Counted from the stretch's first letter, positions 51,660 to 60,173 are shown. The stretch is 64,000 nucleotides of DNA from Pseudoduganella flava (GCF_007830495.1 NZ_VLKW01000012.1:124001-188000); one strand, 5' to 3'. Numbers and translations: made by a program. The notes: a model not told the origin generated them from the sequence alone.

Positions 51660-53238
51660 GGTGGGTTCCTTCTTCGATCGTGGCGGCTGCGCCGCCTGTG
51701 GAAAAGTCGCCGCTCATCCACAGGCCGATCCGGTCGATCGTCGCCTCGTGCGCGGGAATGGTGGGGGACAACCTGCCTTTCGCCAGCACGGCGATGCGGT
51801 CGCACATCATGAACAGTTCATCGAGCTCCTCGGAGATCACGAGCACCGCCACGCCCTGGTCGCGCAGCCCGATGATCGCCTGGCGGATCAGCATCGCGGC
51901 GCCGACGTCGACGCCCCACGTGGGCTGCGCCAGCACCATCCCGCGTGGCGCCAGCGCGATCTCGCGGCCGACGATGAACTTCTGCAGGTTGCCGCCGGAG
52001 AGACTGGACGCCACCGCCTTGGCGCCGCCGCATTTCACGTTGAAGCGCTCGATCACGCGCTCGGCGAACGCGCGCACGGCGCCGCGCCGCACCAGTCCTC
52101 CCTTCAGCATGCCCGCGGGCCCGGCCAGGTAACCCGTCAGCAACGCGTTATCCGCCAGCGACATCGCCGGCACCGCGCCGCGGCCCAGCCTTTCCTCCGG
52201 CACGAAGCCGAGACCGAGCCGGCGGCGCTGCGCCGCGTCGAGGCGGCCGGCGGCTTGGCCGAGGATGCGGATGGCGTTCGCGTCACGCAGCGGCAGCTCG
52301 CCGGAGATCGCCTTCATCAATTCCTGCTGGCCGTTGCCGGAGACGCCCGCCAGGCCGACGATCTCGCCCGCGCGCACTTCCAGGCTGATGTCGCGCAGGT
52401 CGGTGCCGAACGGATCGGCGCTGGCGACGGTCAGCTTGTCCAATGCCAGCCGCACCTCGGCCGGCGCACGGGGCGCCAGCGTGCACGTGGGCAGGTCGCC
52501 GCCGATCATCAGTTCGGCCAGTTCGTGCGCGCTTTGCGTGCGTGGCGTGGCGGTGCCGGAGACACGGCCGGCGCGCAGCACGGTGGCCTTGTCGCACAGC
52601 GCGCGGATCTCGTCGAGCTTGTGGCTGATGTACAGGATGCTCACGCCTTCGGTCGCGAGCTGGCGCAGCGACACGAACAGTTTTTGGACGGCATCCGGCG
52701 TCAACACGGACGTGGGCTCGTCCATGATCAACAGGCGCGGGTGCTGCAGCAGGCAGCGCACGATCTCCACGCGCTGGCGCTCGCCGACGGACATGCTGTG
52801 CACGTGCCGGTCCGGATCGAGCGGCAAGCCATACTGTTCGGAGACGGCGCGGATGCGCGGCGCAAGCTCGCGCGGCGCCACCTTGTCGTCCAGCGCCAGC
52901 GCGATGTTCTCGGCCACCGTCAGCGTCTCGAACAGCGCGAAGTGCTGGAACACCATGCCGATGCCCAGGCGCCGCGCCGCCGCCGGCGACGGGATGTGCA
53001 CCTGCCGCCCTTCCCACATGATCTCGCCCGCATTCGGCCGCGTGACGCCATAGATCATCTTCATCAGCGTGCTCTTGCCGGCGCCGTTCTCGCCCAGCAC
53101 CGCGTGGATCTCGCCCGGCATCACGGTGAGGTTCACGTCGGCGTTCGCGATCACCGATGGATAGATCTTCGAGATGCCGAGCAGTTGCAGCCTCGGTTCG
53201 TTGTGCCGCCCTGGCGGCGGTGCATGCGGTTCGCTCAT
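51646..53238 (-). CDS. BMP-family nucleoside ABC transporter, double ATPase (YufO/NupO type)
   Basis: 530 residues from the ATG at 53238 (RBS GAGGAGC). Two ABC domains in tandem: first Walker A GENGAGKST, signature 'MSVGERQRVEIVRCLLQHPRLLIMDEPTSVLTP'; second with degenerate Walker A 'GVSGNGQQELMKAI' and signature 'SLSGGNLQKFIVGREIA'. This tandem layout with a degenerate second half is the rule for sugar/nucleoside importers (RbsA, NupO). It is the first gene of the operon, divergent from the GntR regulator. The substrate-binding protein is encoded separately at 55312. Confidence 0.93.
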   Translation of the reverse strand: MSEPHAPPPGRHNEPRLQLLGISKIYPSVIANADVNLTVMPGEIHAVLGENGAGKSTLMKMIYGVTRPNAGEIMWEGRQVHIPSPAAARRLGIGMVFQHFALFETLTVAENIALALDDKVAPRELAPRIRAVSEQYGLPLDPDRHVHSMSVGERQRVEIVRCLLQHPRLLIMDEPTSVLTPDAVQKLFVSLRQLATEGVSILYISHKLDEIRALCDKATVLRAGRVSGTATPRTQSAHELAELMIGGDLPTCTLAPRAPAEVRLALDKLTVASADPFGTDLRDISLEVRAGEIVGLAGVSGNGQQELMKAISGELPLRDANAIRILGQAAGRLDAAQRRRLGLGFVPEERLGRGAVPAMSLADNALLTGYLAGPAGMLKGGLVRRGAVRAFAERVIERFNVKCGGAKAVASSLSGGNLQKFIVGREIALAPRGMVLAQPTWGVDVGAAMLIRQAIIGLRDQGVAVLVISEELDELFMMCDRIAVLAKGRLSPTIPAHEATIDRIGLWMSGDFSTGGAAATIEEGTHHVPA

Positions 53239-53310
53239 CGCTGCTCCTCGTGGTATCCGTTCCGATTGTGCAAGGAGCGTGCCATCGCCGAGCCGGACGA
53301 TCGCGCTGCC

Positions 53311-53352
53311 TGTGCACGAAGTTGTATACAAACCGCACCACGATGTGTGCAC
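53311..53352. promoter_or_regulatory. Nested dyads TGTGCAC / TTGTATACAA / TGTGCAC (candidate GntR operator)
   Basis: In the 230-base divergent gap between the ATPase and GntR genes: TGTGCAC (53311-53317), perfect palindrome TTGTATACAA (53322-53331) and TGTGCAC again (53346-53352). GTATAC-centred palindromes are common operators of FCD-type GntR regulators such as UxuR/ExuR. Related GTGCATACAA (54228-54237) and GTGCAC (54251-54256) precede the tsx-like gene. Rest of the gap shows nothing else. Confidence 0.5.
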
Positions 53353-53468
53353 AGCTCGCCGCAAGCGTGCATCGCGCGGCGCCGTCCTGCCACGACGGCG
53401 CCGCGCACGATTCCTGCTTGATGAGAACTTCGAGCGCGGACAGATCCCGCGCCGCTTACGGAGACCCC

Positions 53469-54221
53469 ATGACCAAGCCAATCCCGGCCACGCCCGCACC
53501 GGCCCGCCGCAAGCGCGCCGCCGATCCCGCGGCCAGCCCCCTACCACCCGCGCCGCTACCCGTCGACCAGCGCATCCACAGTGCCGTCGTCAACGCGGTG
53601 ATGAGCCATCGCCTGCCGCCCGGCACACGCCTCGGCGAGGCCGAGTTCTGCGAGCTGTACCAGGTCAGCCGCACCACCGTGCGCAAGGCGCTGCAGCGGC
53701 TCGCGCACGATCACATCGTGGTGCTGCGGCCGAACCGCGGCGCCGTCGTCGCATCGCCTTCGCCACAGGAGGCGCGCGACGTGTTCGCGGCGCGCCGCGC
53801 GATCGAGCGGGAAATCGTGCCGCTCGTGATCGGCGGGATCACGCCCGCGTCGCTGCGGCGCATCCGCGCCGCGATCGATGCGGAAGAACAGGCGCGGCGC
53901 AGCGGCGATCGCGCGGCGTGGATCCGCCTCGGCGGTGAATTCCACCTGCTGCTGGCCGAACTGGCCGGCAATGCGGTGCTGCGGCGTTTCATGATGGAGC
54001 TGGTATCGCGCTCGTCGCTGATCATCGCCGTCTACGAGAACCCGGGCGTGCCCATGTGCGGGAACGATGAGCACAGTCGCCTGCTGACGCTGATCGAGCA
54101 AGGCGACACCGCAGGCGCAACGCAGCTCATCGAACATCACCTGCTGGAGATCGAGGAACGCCTGCACCTCGGTGCACCGGAGCGCAAGCTCAGTCTTGCC
54201 GAAGCGCTGGCGGGGTGCTGA
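53469..54221 (+). CDS. FCD-type (FadR subfamily) GntR transcriptional regulator
   Basis: 250 residues from the ATG at 53469 (RBS CGGAGA). A basic, Pro-rich leader of 30 residues precedes the winged HTH 'RIHSAVVNAVMSHRLPPGTRLGEAEFCELYQVSRTTVRKALQRLAHDHIVVLRPNRGAVVASPS'. The FCD domain follows ('EARDVFAARRAIEREIVPLVIGG', 'GGEFHLLLAELAGNAVLRRFMMELVSRSSLIIAVYE', 'DEHSRLLTLIEQGDTAGATQLIEHHLLEIEERL') with metal-binding Asp/His positions. Lying between the ABC operon and the tsx-bmp-deaminase genes it is the natural regulator of both. The ligand is probably a purine or nucleoside; this is inference. Confidence 0.9.
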   Translation: MTKPIPATPAPARRKRAADPAASPLPPAPLPVDQRIHSAVVNAVMSHRLPPGTRLGEAEFCELYQVSRTTVRKALQRLAHDHIVVLRPNRGAVVASPSPQEARDVFAARRAIEREIVPLVIGGITPASLRRIRAAIDAEEQARRSGDRAAWIRLGGEFHLLLAELAGNAVLRRFMMELVSRSSLIIAVYENPGVPMCGNDEHSRLLTLIEQGDTAGATQLIEHHLLEIEERLHLGAPERKLSLAEALAGC

Positions 54222-54444
54222 ATAAAGTGCATACAAGCGTGCCTCATATCGTGCACAAGCCGCCCATGATGCGCACCGCGATCGCGCACGGCGTGCGCTG
54301 GCGGTGCAGCCGGTACAGGGACGCCGGCCTCTGCCCGATGGGAGAGACGGTGGCCCGCTCCTTGCTAACGGTAAAGCCCGGTATTGCATCCGATCCGCCG
54401 CCGCATCGGATGCAATCCCTTCGCCAACCAACCAAGGACCCTGC

Positions 54445-55290
54445 ATGAAGACCTTCCGTTCCGCTGCCTTCCTGTTGCTTGCCGCGTGCGGCGCCGCCCA
54501 CGCGGCCGACTGGAGCGACACGTCGCTGAGCTACCGCTACGGCACCAAGTTCGCCGAACCGTACAACGAGGCCGACATCACGAAGCACGTGGTGAACTTC
54601 AGCCACGTGAGCGGCTACAAGTACGGCAAGAACTTCTTCTCGATCGACTACCTGATCTCGGACGAGAACGACCCGTCGGCCGTCGGCTCCCGCAGCGGTG
54701 CGCACGAGGCGTACGCGGTGTATCGCCACACGCTGGACCTCGGCAAGATCAGCGGCGCCAACCTGGCATTCGGACCGGTGCGCGGCGTGGGCGTCACGGC
54801 GGGCTTCGACATCAACAGCAAGACGGACGCCGGCTACAACTCGAAGAAACGCATGCTCGTCGCCGGCCCCACGCTGATGTTCGACGTGCCGGGCTTCCTC
54901 GACGTGAGCCTGCTCGCGCTCCACGAGAGCAACGCGCCGTACAACGGCTTCACGCAGACGGCCACGGACCGCTATCGCTACAAGACGCACGCGATGCTGA
55001 CGGCCGCGTGGGGCATTCCGTTCAGCGCCGGCATCCCGCTGTCGTTCGAAGGCTTTGCCAACTACATCGGCACGAAGGGCAAGAACGAATTCGGCGGGCC
55101 GACGGCCGTCGAGATCAACGTCGACATGCAGGTGATGTACGACCTGAGCGCGGCGCTCGGCGCGGCGAAGAACACGTTCAAGGTCGGCGTCGAGTACCAG
55201 TACTGGAAGAACAAGTTCGGCAACCCGTCGGACACGGTGCCGGGTGCCACCGCGCGTACCCCGATGGTGCGCGCCGAATACCATTTCTGA
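54445..55290 (+). CDS. Tsx-like nucleoside-specific outer-membrane channel
   Basis: 281 residues from the ATG at 54445; signal peptide MKTFRSAAFLLLAACGAAHA. The mature barrel matches Channel_Tsx (OmpK/Tsx): 'WSDTSLSYRYGTKFAEPYNEADITKHVVNFSHVSGYKYGKNFFSIDYLISD', 'HEAYAVYRHTLDLGKISG', 'KNTFKVGVEYQYWKNKFGN' and a terminal Phe (VRAEYHF). Tsx moves nucleosides across the outer membrane. Its presence just ahead of the BMP binding protein gives a full import path through both membranes. Confidence 0.88.
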   Translation: MKTFRSAAFLLLAACGAAHAADWSDTSLSYRYGTKFAEPYNEADITKHVVNFSHVSGYKYGKNFFSIDYLISDENDPSAVGSRSGAHEAYAVYRHTLDLGKISGANLAFGPVRGVGVTAGFDINSKTDAGYNSKKRMLVAGPTLMFDVPGFLDVSLLALHESNAPYNGFTQTATDRYRYKTHAMLTAAWGIPFSAGIPLSFEGFANYIGTKGKNEFGGPTAVEINVDMQVMYDLSAALGAAKNTFKVGVEYQYWKNKFGNPSDTVPGATARTPMVRAEYHF

Positions 55291-55311
55291 CCAACCGAAA
55301 GAGGATCCAAC

Positions 55312-56388
55312 ATGAATCGTCGCACGCTGCTTGCCTTCGCCACCCTGTCCACCGCGCTGGCTGCCTTCGGCCCGGCCCATGCCGAAGAACCTCTGAAGGT
55401 CGGTTTCGTCTATATCGGTCCGGTCGGCGACGCCGGCTGGACCTACGCGCACGAGCAGGGCCGCCTGCAGATGGAAAAGGCGCTGGGCGGCAAGGTGAAG
55501 TCCACCTATGTCGAGAACGTACCCGAAGGCGCCGACTCGGAACGCGTGATCCGCAAGCTGGCCGCGGACGGCAACAAGCTTATCTTCACGACGTCGTTCG
55601 GCTACATGAACGCGACGGAAAAGGTGGCGAAGGCGTTCCCGAACGTCGTGTTCCAGCACGCCACCGGCTTCAAGACGATGAAGAACATGGGCTCGTACGA
55701 AGCGCGCCTGTACGAGGGCGCCTACCTGCAAGGCATCATCGCCGGCAAGATGACGAAGACGAACACGCTGGGCATGGTCGGCTCGTTCCCCGTGCCGGAA
55801 GTGATCCGCAACATCAACGCATTCACGCTGGGCGCGCAAAGCGTGAACCCGAAGATCAGGACAAAGGTCGTGTGGGTCAACAGCTGGTATGACCCGGCCA
55901 AGGAACGCCAGGCCGCCGAAACCTTGATTGCGCAGGGCGCGGACGTGCTGACGCAGAACACCGATTCCCCAGCCACGCTGCAGGTGGCGCAGGAGAAGGG
56001 CAAGTACGCGTTCGGCTGGGATTCGGATATGCAGCGCTTCGCACCGAAGGCCCACCTGACGGCAAGCACGAACCAGTGGGGCGGCTACTACACCGAGGTG
56101 GCCAAGGCCGTGATGGCCGGCACGTGGAAGACGGGCCAGGTGCATGGCGGGCTGACCGAAGGCATGGTCAAGATGTCGCCGCTGAACCCCGTGGTGCCGG
56201 CCGATGCCGCCAAGCTGTTCGAGGAAAAGAAGGCCGCTTTCACGAGCGGCAAGGCAAAGCCGTTCCAGGGGCCGATCAAGGACCAGTCGGGTGCTATCAA
56301 GGTGGCGGCGGGCGCCGAGCTGCCGATGAAGGACGTGTTGTCGATGAACTTCTACGTGCAGGGCGTGGAAGGCACGATCCCGAAGTAA
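55312..56388 (+). CDS. BMP-family (PnrA/basic membrane protein) nucleoside-binding protein
   Basis: 358 residues with signal peptide (MNRRTLLAFATLSTALAAFGPAHA). Periplasmic-binding fold: 'LKVGFVYIGPVGDAGWTYAHEQGRLQMEKAL', 'IRKLAADGNKLIFTTSFGYMNATEKVAKAFPNVVFQHATGFKT', 'LYEGAYLQGIIAGKMTKTNTLGMVGSFPVPEVIRNINAFTLGAQSVNPKI', 'GADVLTQNTDSPATLQVAQEKG', and 'WGGYYTEVAKAVMAGTW'. BMP/PnrA proteins bind purine nucleosides. It lacks the lipobox of Gram-positive relatives, as expected for a free periplasmic protein. RBS AAAGAGG. Partner of the ABC permeases at 49651-53238. Confidence 0.92.
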   Translation: MNRRTLLAFATLSTALAAFGPAHAEEPLKVGFVYIGPVGDAGWTYAHEQGRLQMEKALGGKVKSTYVENVPEGADSERVIRKLAADGNKLIFTTSFGYMNATEKVAKAFPNVVFQHATGFKTMKNMGSYEARLYEGAYLQGIIAGKMTKTNTLGMVGSFPVPEVIRNINAFTLGAQSVNPKIRTKVVWVNSWYDPAKERQAAETLIAQGADVLTQNTDSPATLQVAQEKGKYAFGWDSDMQRFAPKAHLTASTNQWGGYYTEVAKAVMAGTWKTGQVHGGLTEGMVKMSPLNPVVPADAAKLFEEKKAAFTSGKAKPFQGPIKDQSGAIKVAAGAELPMKDVLSMNFYVQGVEGTIPK

Positions 56389-56416
56389 GCGCATGACGCG
56401 GCGACAAGGAGCAACG

Positions 56417-56905
56417 ATGCCCACCCCCACTGAGCAGGACCAGCGCTTCCTGACCGAGGTCTTCGCCCTGGCACAGCGTTCGCGCGACGCCGGCCATCAC
56501 CCGTTCGCCGCGCTTGTGGTGGCGGCCGATGGCCGCGTGATCGCCGAGGCGATGAACGCATCGAGCAGCGACCGCACGGCGCATGCTGAGATGAACGCGC
56601 TGCGTGCCGCGTCGTCGCAATACAGCCCGCGGGAACTGGCCGGCGCGACGCTGTACTCGAGCGCCGAGCCGTGCGCGATGTGTGCCGGCGGCGCCTACTG
56701 GAGTGGCGTCGGGCGCGTGGTGTACGGCATGGCGGAAGCGACGTTGCTGGCGCTGACCGGCAGCGATCCCGAGAACCCGACGCTGTCGCTGCCGTGCCGC
56801 CAGGTGTTCGCCGCCGGGCAGCGGCCGACCGAGGTGATCGGGCCGCTGCGCGAAGATGAAGCCAAGATCGCTCACCAGGGCTTCTGGCACAACGGCGACG
56901 CTTAA
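56417..56905 (+). CDS. Nucleoside/guanine deaminase, CDA fold
   Basis: 162 residues from the ATG at 56417 (AAGGAG upstream). Zinc motifs H-A-E ('RTAHAEMNALRAAS') and PCxxC ('SSAEPCAMCAGGAYWSGVGRVVYG') of the cytidine/tRNA-adenosine deaminase superfamily; the layout and 'HHPFAALVVAADGRVIAEAMN' start match GuaD-like guanine deaminases. It follows the BMP protein by 28 bases, so imported purines would be deaminated at once. Stop lies 3 bases from the convergent NagX-like gene. Confidence 0.85.
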   Translation: MPTPTEQDQRFLTEVFALAQRSRDAGHHPFAALVVAADGRVIAEAMNASSSDRTAHAEMNALRAASSQYSPRELAGATLYSSAEPCAMCAGGAYWSGVGRVVYGMAEATLLALTGSDPENPTLSLPCRQVFAAGQRPTEVIGPLREDEAKIAHQGFWHNGDA

Positions 56906-56908
56906 GCG

Positions 56909-58099
56909 CTACAGCTTGAAGAAGATGCGCCGGCGGTAGAGCTGCCACAGCAGGAAGGCCAGCAGCAACAGCAGCAGCACCGAGTACGTGGCCGATGCGA
57001 TGCGCGCCTCGGGTATCGCCTGGCCAAGCAGATGGGCGGCCGCATCGTGCAGGCTGGCGCGCGGGCCGCCCAGCAGCGGCAGCTGCATCAACGTATCGAG
57101 CAGCGAGATGCCGATGAACGCCAGCGTGGCATTGGTGCCGAACACCATCACGAACGTCCAGCCGGCGCGCACGCGCATCAGCAGCAGGAACAGCAGCAGC
57201 GAGAAGCCCGTGGACAGCAGCGCGAAGCTGGGCGTCCAGATCTTTTTCACCACCGGGATCAGCGGGTCCAGCAGCTGGCCTGCCGCAAGGCAGAGCACGC
57301 CAGCGACCGCCAGCGCTGCAAACGTTTTCACGTCTCGGCGCCGTTGCAGAGCGAGCGTGGTTGCGGTGCCGGCCAGCACGTTGATCAGTGCGCCGAGCGT
57401 CGAGACAAGGCCTTCCGGCTCATAGGTCACTTGCCCGTTCGTCATACCGTAGGGCCACAGGTGGTGGACGCCGAACAGCGCGCGGTCGACGACCGTCGGC
57501 AGCGAATGCGCGGAATCGAAGCAGGCCGGCCCGCAGCCAGGTGCATCCCAAGCCAGCAATAGCGCGCCATAGCCCGCCACGACAGCACCTGTGGCGCCGA
57601 GCACGGCACCGAGGGGAATCCGGAAGCCCGCCTCCGTCCTGCGCCCGGCGGCGATGCACCACAGGCCGACGAGCAGATAGCACAGGCCGATCCGTTGCAG
57701 GATGCCCATCAGGCGCACGCTGCCGAAGTCGAATGCGGGCAGCAGGTTCAGGAAGATGCCGAGCGCGATCAGCGCGACGGAACGGCGTACGACATTCGCC
57801 GCCAATGCGGCTTTGCCACCGGCGGCGCGTCGCCCGAAGGAGAACGGCAGCGCCGCGCCGACGCAGAACAGGAAGGTGGGGAAGATCATGTCCGCCAGCG
57901 CGAAGCCGCGCCAGTCGGCATGGGTGAGGATCGTGAAGCGGTGTTCCCAGTCGCCTGCGTACGCGACCAGGATCATGCCGATCACTGCGAGGCCGCGGAG
58001 CAGGTCGATGGCGGGCAGGCGGGCAGTGCGAGCGGGATGGGAAGATGGTGCGAGGGACTGCTGAGTTGATACGACGTGGAGCCTGACGCCGTTGGCCAT
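56909..58099 (-). CDS. NagX-like / HGSNAT-type acyltransferase membrane protein
   Basis: 396 residues, about ten membrane segments. Heparan-alpha-glucosaminide N-acetyltransferase-like catalytic region: 'RLPAIDLLRGLAVIGMILVAYAGDWEHRFTILTHADWRGFALADMIFPTFLFCVGAALPFSF', where DxxRG and DxxFPxFLFxxG are family landmarks; then 'RLMGILQRIGLCYLLVGL' and 'YEPEGLVSTLGALINVLAGT'. NagX genes often lie in N-acetylglucosamine utilisation loci, e.g. of Shewanella and Xanthomonas; here it stands between the nucleoside genes and ung. The catalytic role is not proven. Confidence 0.85.
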   Translation of the reverse strand: MANGVRLHVVSTQQSLAPSSHPARTARLPAIDLLRGLAVIGMILVAYAGDWEHRFTILTHADWRGFALADMIFPTFLFCVGAALPFSFGRRAAGGKAALAANVVRRSVALIALGIFLNLLPAFDFGSVRLMGILQRIGLCYLLVGLWCIAAGRRTEAGFRIPLGAVLGATGAVVAGYGALLLAWDAPGCGPACFDSAHSLPTVVDRALFGVHHLWPYGMTNGQVTYEPEGLVSTLGALINVLAGTATTLALQRRRDVKTFAALAVAGVLCLAAGQLLDPLIPVVKKIWTPSFALLSTGFSLLLFLLLMRVRAGWTFVMVFGTNATLAFIGISLLDTLMQLPLLGGPRASLHDAAAHLLGQAIPEARIASATYSVLLLLLLAFLLWQLYRRRIFFKL

Positions 58100-58190
58100 G
58101 GGATCACCCTTCGTTATGCAGTACGCGGATAGACAAGCGCAGTGGAAACGCTTCCTGAGTGACTATGCGCCCGGCATGCGAACCCGTCAA

Positions 58191-58865
58191 TCACCCCCAC
58201 ACGATCGGCTCCTGCCCCGTCGCCCGCAAATACTCGTTCGCCCGCGAAAACGGCCTGCTGCCGAAGAACCCCTTGTGCGCCGAGAACGGCGACGGGTGCG
58301 GCGACGTGATCACGAGGTGTTTGCGGGCGTCGATCAACGCCCGCTTGGCGATCGCGTAGCTTCCCCATAGGATGAACACGACGTGCTCGCGGCGCTGCGA
58401 CAGCAGGCTGATCGCCGTGTCCGTGAAGTTCTCCCAACCCTTTCCCGCATGCGAACCGGCTTCGCGGGCGCGCACCGTCAGCACGGCATTGAGCAGGAAC
58501 ACGCCCTGCTCGGCCCAGTCGGACAGGTCGGTGTGCGTGCGCTTCACGCCGAGGTCGCTTTCGAGCTCCTGGAAGATGTTCTGCAAACTGGGTTGTGGGC
58601 GATTGCCGTCCGGGACAGAAAAACAGAACCCCATCGCCGCGCCGGGCGTGTGGTACGGGTCTTGGCCGAGGATGACGACCTTGACCTTGTCGAACGGCGT
58701 CAGGTCGAAGGCGCGGAAGATGTGCTTGCCCGGCGGGCAGCACTGGCCGGCCTGGTATTCGGCACGGACGAAGCTGGTGAGTTCGGCCCAGTATAGCTTG
58801 TCGAACTCGGGCTGCAGGTGTTCCTTCCAGGTGGGTTCGATGCGTACGGTCTTTCTAAAGTTCAT
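58191..58865 (-). CDS. ung: Uracil-DNA glycosylase, family 1
   Basis: 224 residues. Active site motif GQDPYH with the water-activating Asp69, 'SLQNIFQELESDLG', 'WAEQGVFLLNAVLTVRAREAGSHAGKGWENFTD', and the leucine-loop 'HPSPFSAHKGFFGSRPFSRANEYL', where Phe takes the place of the usual Leu before Ser-Ala. It removes uracil from DNA. Start at the ATG at 58865. It borders an AT-rich island on its upstream side. Confidence 0.95.
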   Translation of the reverse strand: MNFRKTVRIEPTWKEHLQPEFDKLYWAELTSFVRAEYQAGQCCPPGKHIFRAFDLTPFDKVKVVILGQDPYHTPGAAMGFCFSVPDGNRPQPSLQNIFQELESDLGVKRTHTDLSDWAEQGVFLLNAVLTVRAREAGSHAGKGWENFTDTAISLLSQRREHVVFILWGSYAIAKRALIDARKHLVITSPHPSPFSAHKGFFGSRPFSRANEYLRATGQEPIVWG

Positions 58866-58873
58866 GTTTTAGA

Positions 58874-58908
58874 CTCTGCTACATATATCTAAGTGATGAA
58901 TAGCAGAG
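58874..58908. repeat. Inverted repeat between ung and AT-rich cassette
   Basis: CTCTGCTA (58874-58881) and TAGCAGAG (58901-58908) are perfect inverted arms with a 19-base spacer, in the 53-base gap between the ung start and the stop of the 119-residue ORF. It could be an operator for ung or part of the end of the neighbouring transcript. Confidence 0.4.
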
Positions 58909-58918
58909 CGAAATTAAA

Positions 58919-59278
58919 CTATGTATTAATCATATGTTGAATTTCTGTGAGCATACCCTCCAGCGTTTCGTCGATCTTTAAGGCATTTCGCCTCGCCAAG
59001 TTGTGCAAAACCATCAGCTGCTTATAGTCTTGCCTGTCCTCTGCTAAGCTAAAAACGCTACGCTCAATGATCTCGCCCGTATTATTTAGAAAAGAAATAT
59101 CAGCAAGGCTCATCGACTCTCCATGTTCCCCCTCAAACTCCCAGCTATCGACGGTTATCGAACCATGGCCTAAGTTCAACATGAGTTCGTTTTTCCTTGC
59201 TGTTGATTGCCAATTCAATTTCTTGGCCTCTGTGCCTTGCACTAACGATTGAACAATGCTATTCAACTTGTCATCCAT
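58919..59278 (-). CDS. Unknown 119-residue cytoplasmic protein of an AT-rich two-gene cassette
   Basis: Start at the ATG at 59278 (AAGGAAC upstream), one base after the stop of the membrane protein gene; an ATG at 59320 lies inside that gene. N-terminal half looks beta-rich ('ELMLNLGHGSITVDSWEFEGEHGESMSLADISFLNNTGEIIERSVFSL'), C-terminal half is helical with 'LMVLHNLARRNALKIDETLEGMLTEIQHMI'. No signal peptide, no membrane span. I recall similar unnamed proteins with a LxxLARRxALKxDETL ending in many bacteria, but cannot check. Base composition near 42% GC against 65% around it marks it as probably acquired. Confidence 0.75.
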   Translation of the reverse strand: MDDKLNSIVQSLVQGTEAKKLNWQSTARKNELMLNLGHGSITVDSWEFEGEHGESMSLADISFLNNTGEIIERSVFSLAEDRQDYKQLMVLHNLARRNALKIDETLEGMLTEIQHMINT

Positions 59279-59279
59279 A

Positions 59280-59843
59280 TTAGTTCCTTGGCAATGTATC
59301 CTGCTGCAACTGGTGGACAATATCTAAAATTTCTTCCAAACTGGCATTCGCGGCGTTTGCCCGAAAAGAGTTTCCAGAATTAGTCAATTCTTTCTCCATG
59401 CCATTTATTAACTGGTTTAACGTTCGTGTAACCGCAATTAAATCGAAGGGGTTCGATCGACGCGCGTTCTGAATCTGCGCTATAGAAATCACAGCCTTTA
59501 ATTCTTGCAGTCGAAGAACACCTGTTTCATATTTCTTTCCACGCGTATAGCCCTGAATTTCTTGTATCAGTTTTACACCCTTCGCCAGTTCACCATATAC
59601 ATTCAAATTGTAAAGCTGGCCTCTAGTCTGGTCTGCTGTAACACGGATTATCTCAGCTTCGGAACGGAGTTGGTGGATCTGGTACAGAGTATAAACAAAA
59701 CCCACCACGGATAGATTAGTCCCTATCACTCCCCAAAAGGTGGTAAAAAAATTACTATTTATCCTATCAAAGAAAACATACGTCGATACGGTGGTGGCTA
59801 CGGCCAATATCAACACCACAGCGAGTTCAAATTTTTTTCTCAT
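59280..59843 (-). CDS. Unknown two-span membrane protein of an AT-rich two-gene cassette
   Basis: 187 residues. Two membrane helices at about residues 6-26 (ELAVVLILAVATTVSTYVFF) and 34-55 (FWGVIGTNLSVVGFVYTLYQI), then 130 residues of helical, mostly cytoplasmic sequence ('EIIRVTADQTRGQLYNLNVYGELAKGVKLIQEIQGYT', 'PFDLIAVTRTLNQLINGMEKELTNSG'). No catalytic motif seen. The gene is clearly AT-rich and is coupled to the 119-residue protein. The architecture resembles small membrane partners in stress or phage-defence modules, but no known system matches. Upstream TTGGGG-N18-TATAGT on the minus strand could be its promoter. Confidence 0.75.
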   Translation of the reverse strand: MRKKFELAVVLILAVATTVSTYVFFDRINSNFFTTFWGVIGTNLSVVGFVYTLYQIHQLRSEAEIIRVTADQTRGQLYNLNVYGELAKGVKLIQEIQGYTRGKKYETGVLRLQELKAVISIAQIQNARRSNPFDLIAVTRTLNQLINGMEKELTNSGNSFRANAANASLEEILDIVHQLQQDTLPRN

Positions 59844-60173
59844 GGATATTCACAAAGAAGATTACCGCACTATACAGCACGATAGCTTTCTGCCCCAAAT
59901 ATACGGACGGCGGCCTCAGCCGCCGTCAAACGTCCAACTCTTTCGAAAACCACTTGAGATCACATCGACAAAGGAGGCACCTCAAGCAAGTCTACTGAAG
60001 TAGAGAACAATAGGATAATTTCTCAGCGAATGACTACTGCGCTGCCAGAGCCGACGGACGGATTATGAAAAACACCGTCTTGCAATGAATCCTTGTTAAG
60101 CGAGAATCTAGGTACTAAGGTTGATCAGTGTAGCCACATAAACCCTAGGTCTTTCTCTCTCCCATAATGCTTA
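59844..60173. other. AT-rich non-coding gap with a GC-rich hairpin
   Basis: 330 bases between the cassette start and the lipA stop. It holds the candidate cassette promoter (about 59869-59898, minus strand), and a perfect hairpin GACGGCGGC (59906-59914), CTCA, GCCGCCGTC (59919-59927) without a T run. Beyond 59930 no gene is supported. A plus-strand ORF to 60003 overlaps the promoter and is rejected. The motif CTAGGT occurs twice near 60108 and 60146. Confidence 0.5.

Noticed and set aside
59740-60003. Plus-strand ORF of 87 codons overlapping the AT-rich cassette start
   Set aside because: It begins antisense to the membrane protein gene, covers the candidate promoter and the GC hairpin, and has no RBS or conserved motif.
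58866-60173. Prophage or integrative element
   Set aside because: The AT-rich stretch has no integrase, att-like direct repeats or tRNA target; only two cargo-like genes are visible.
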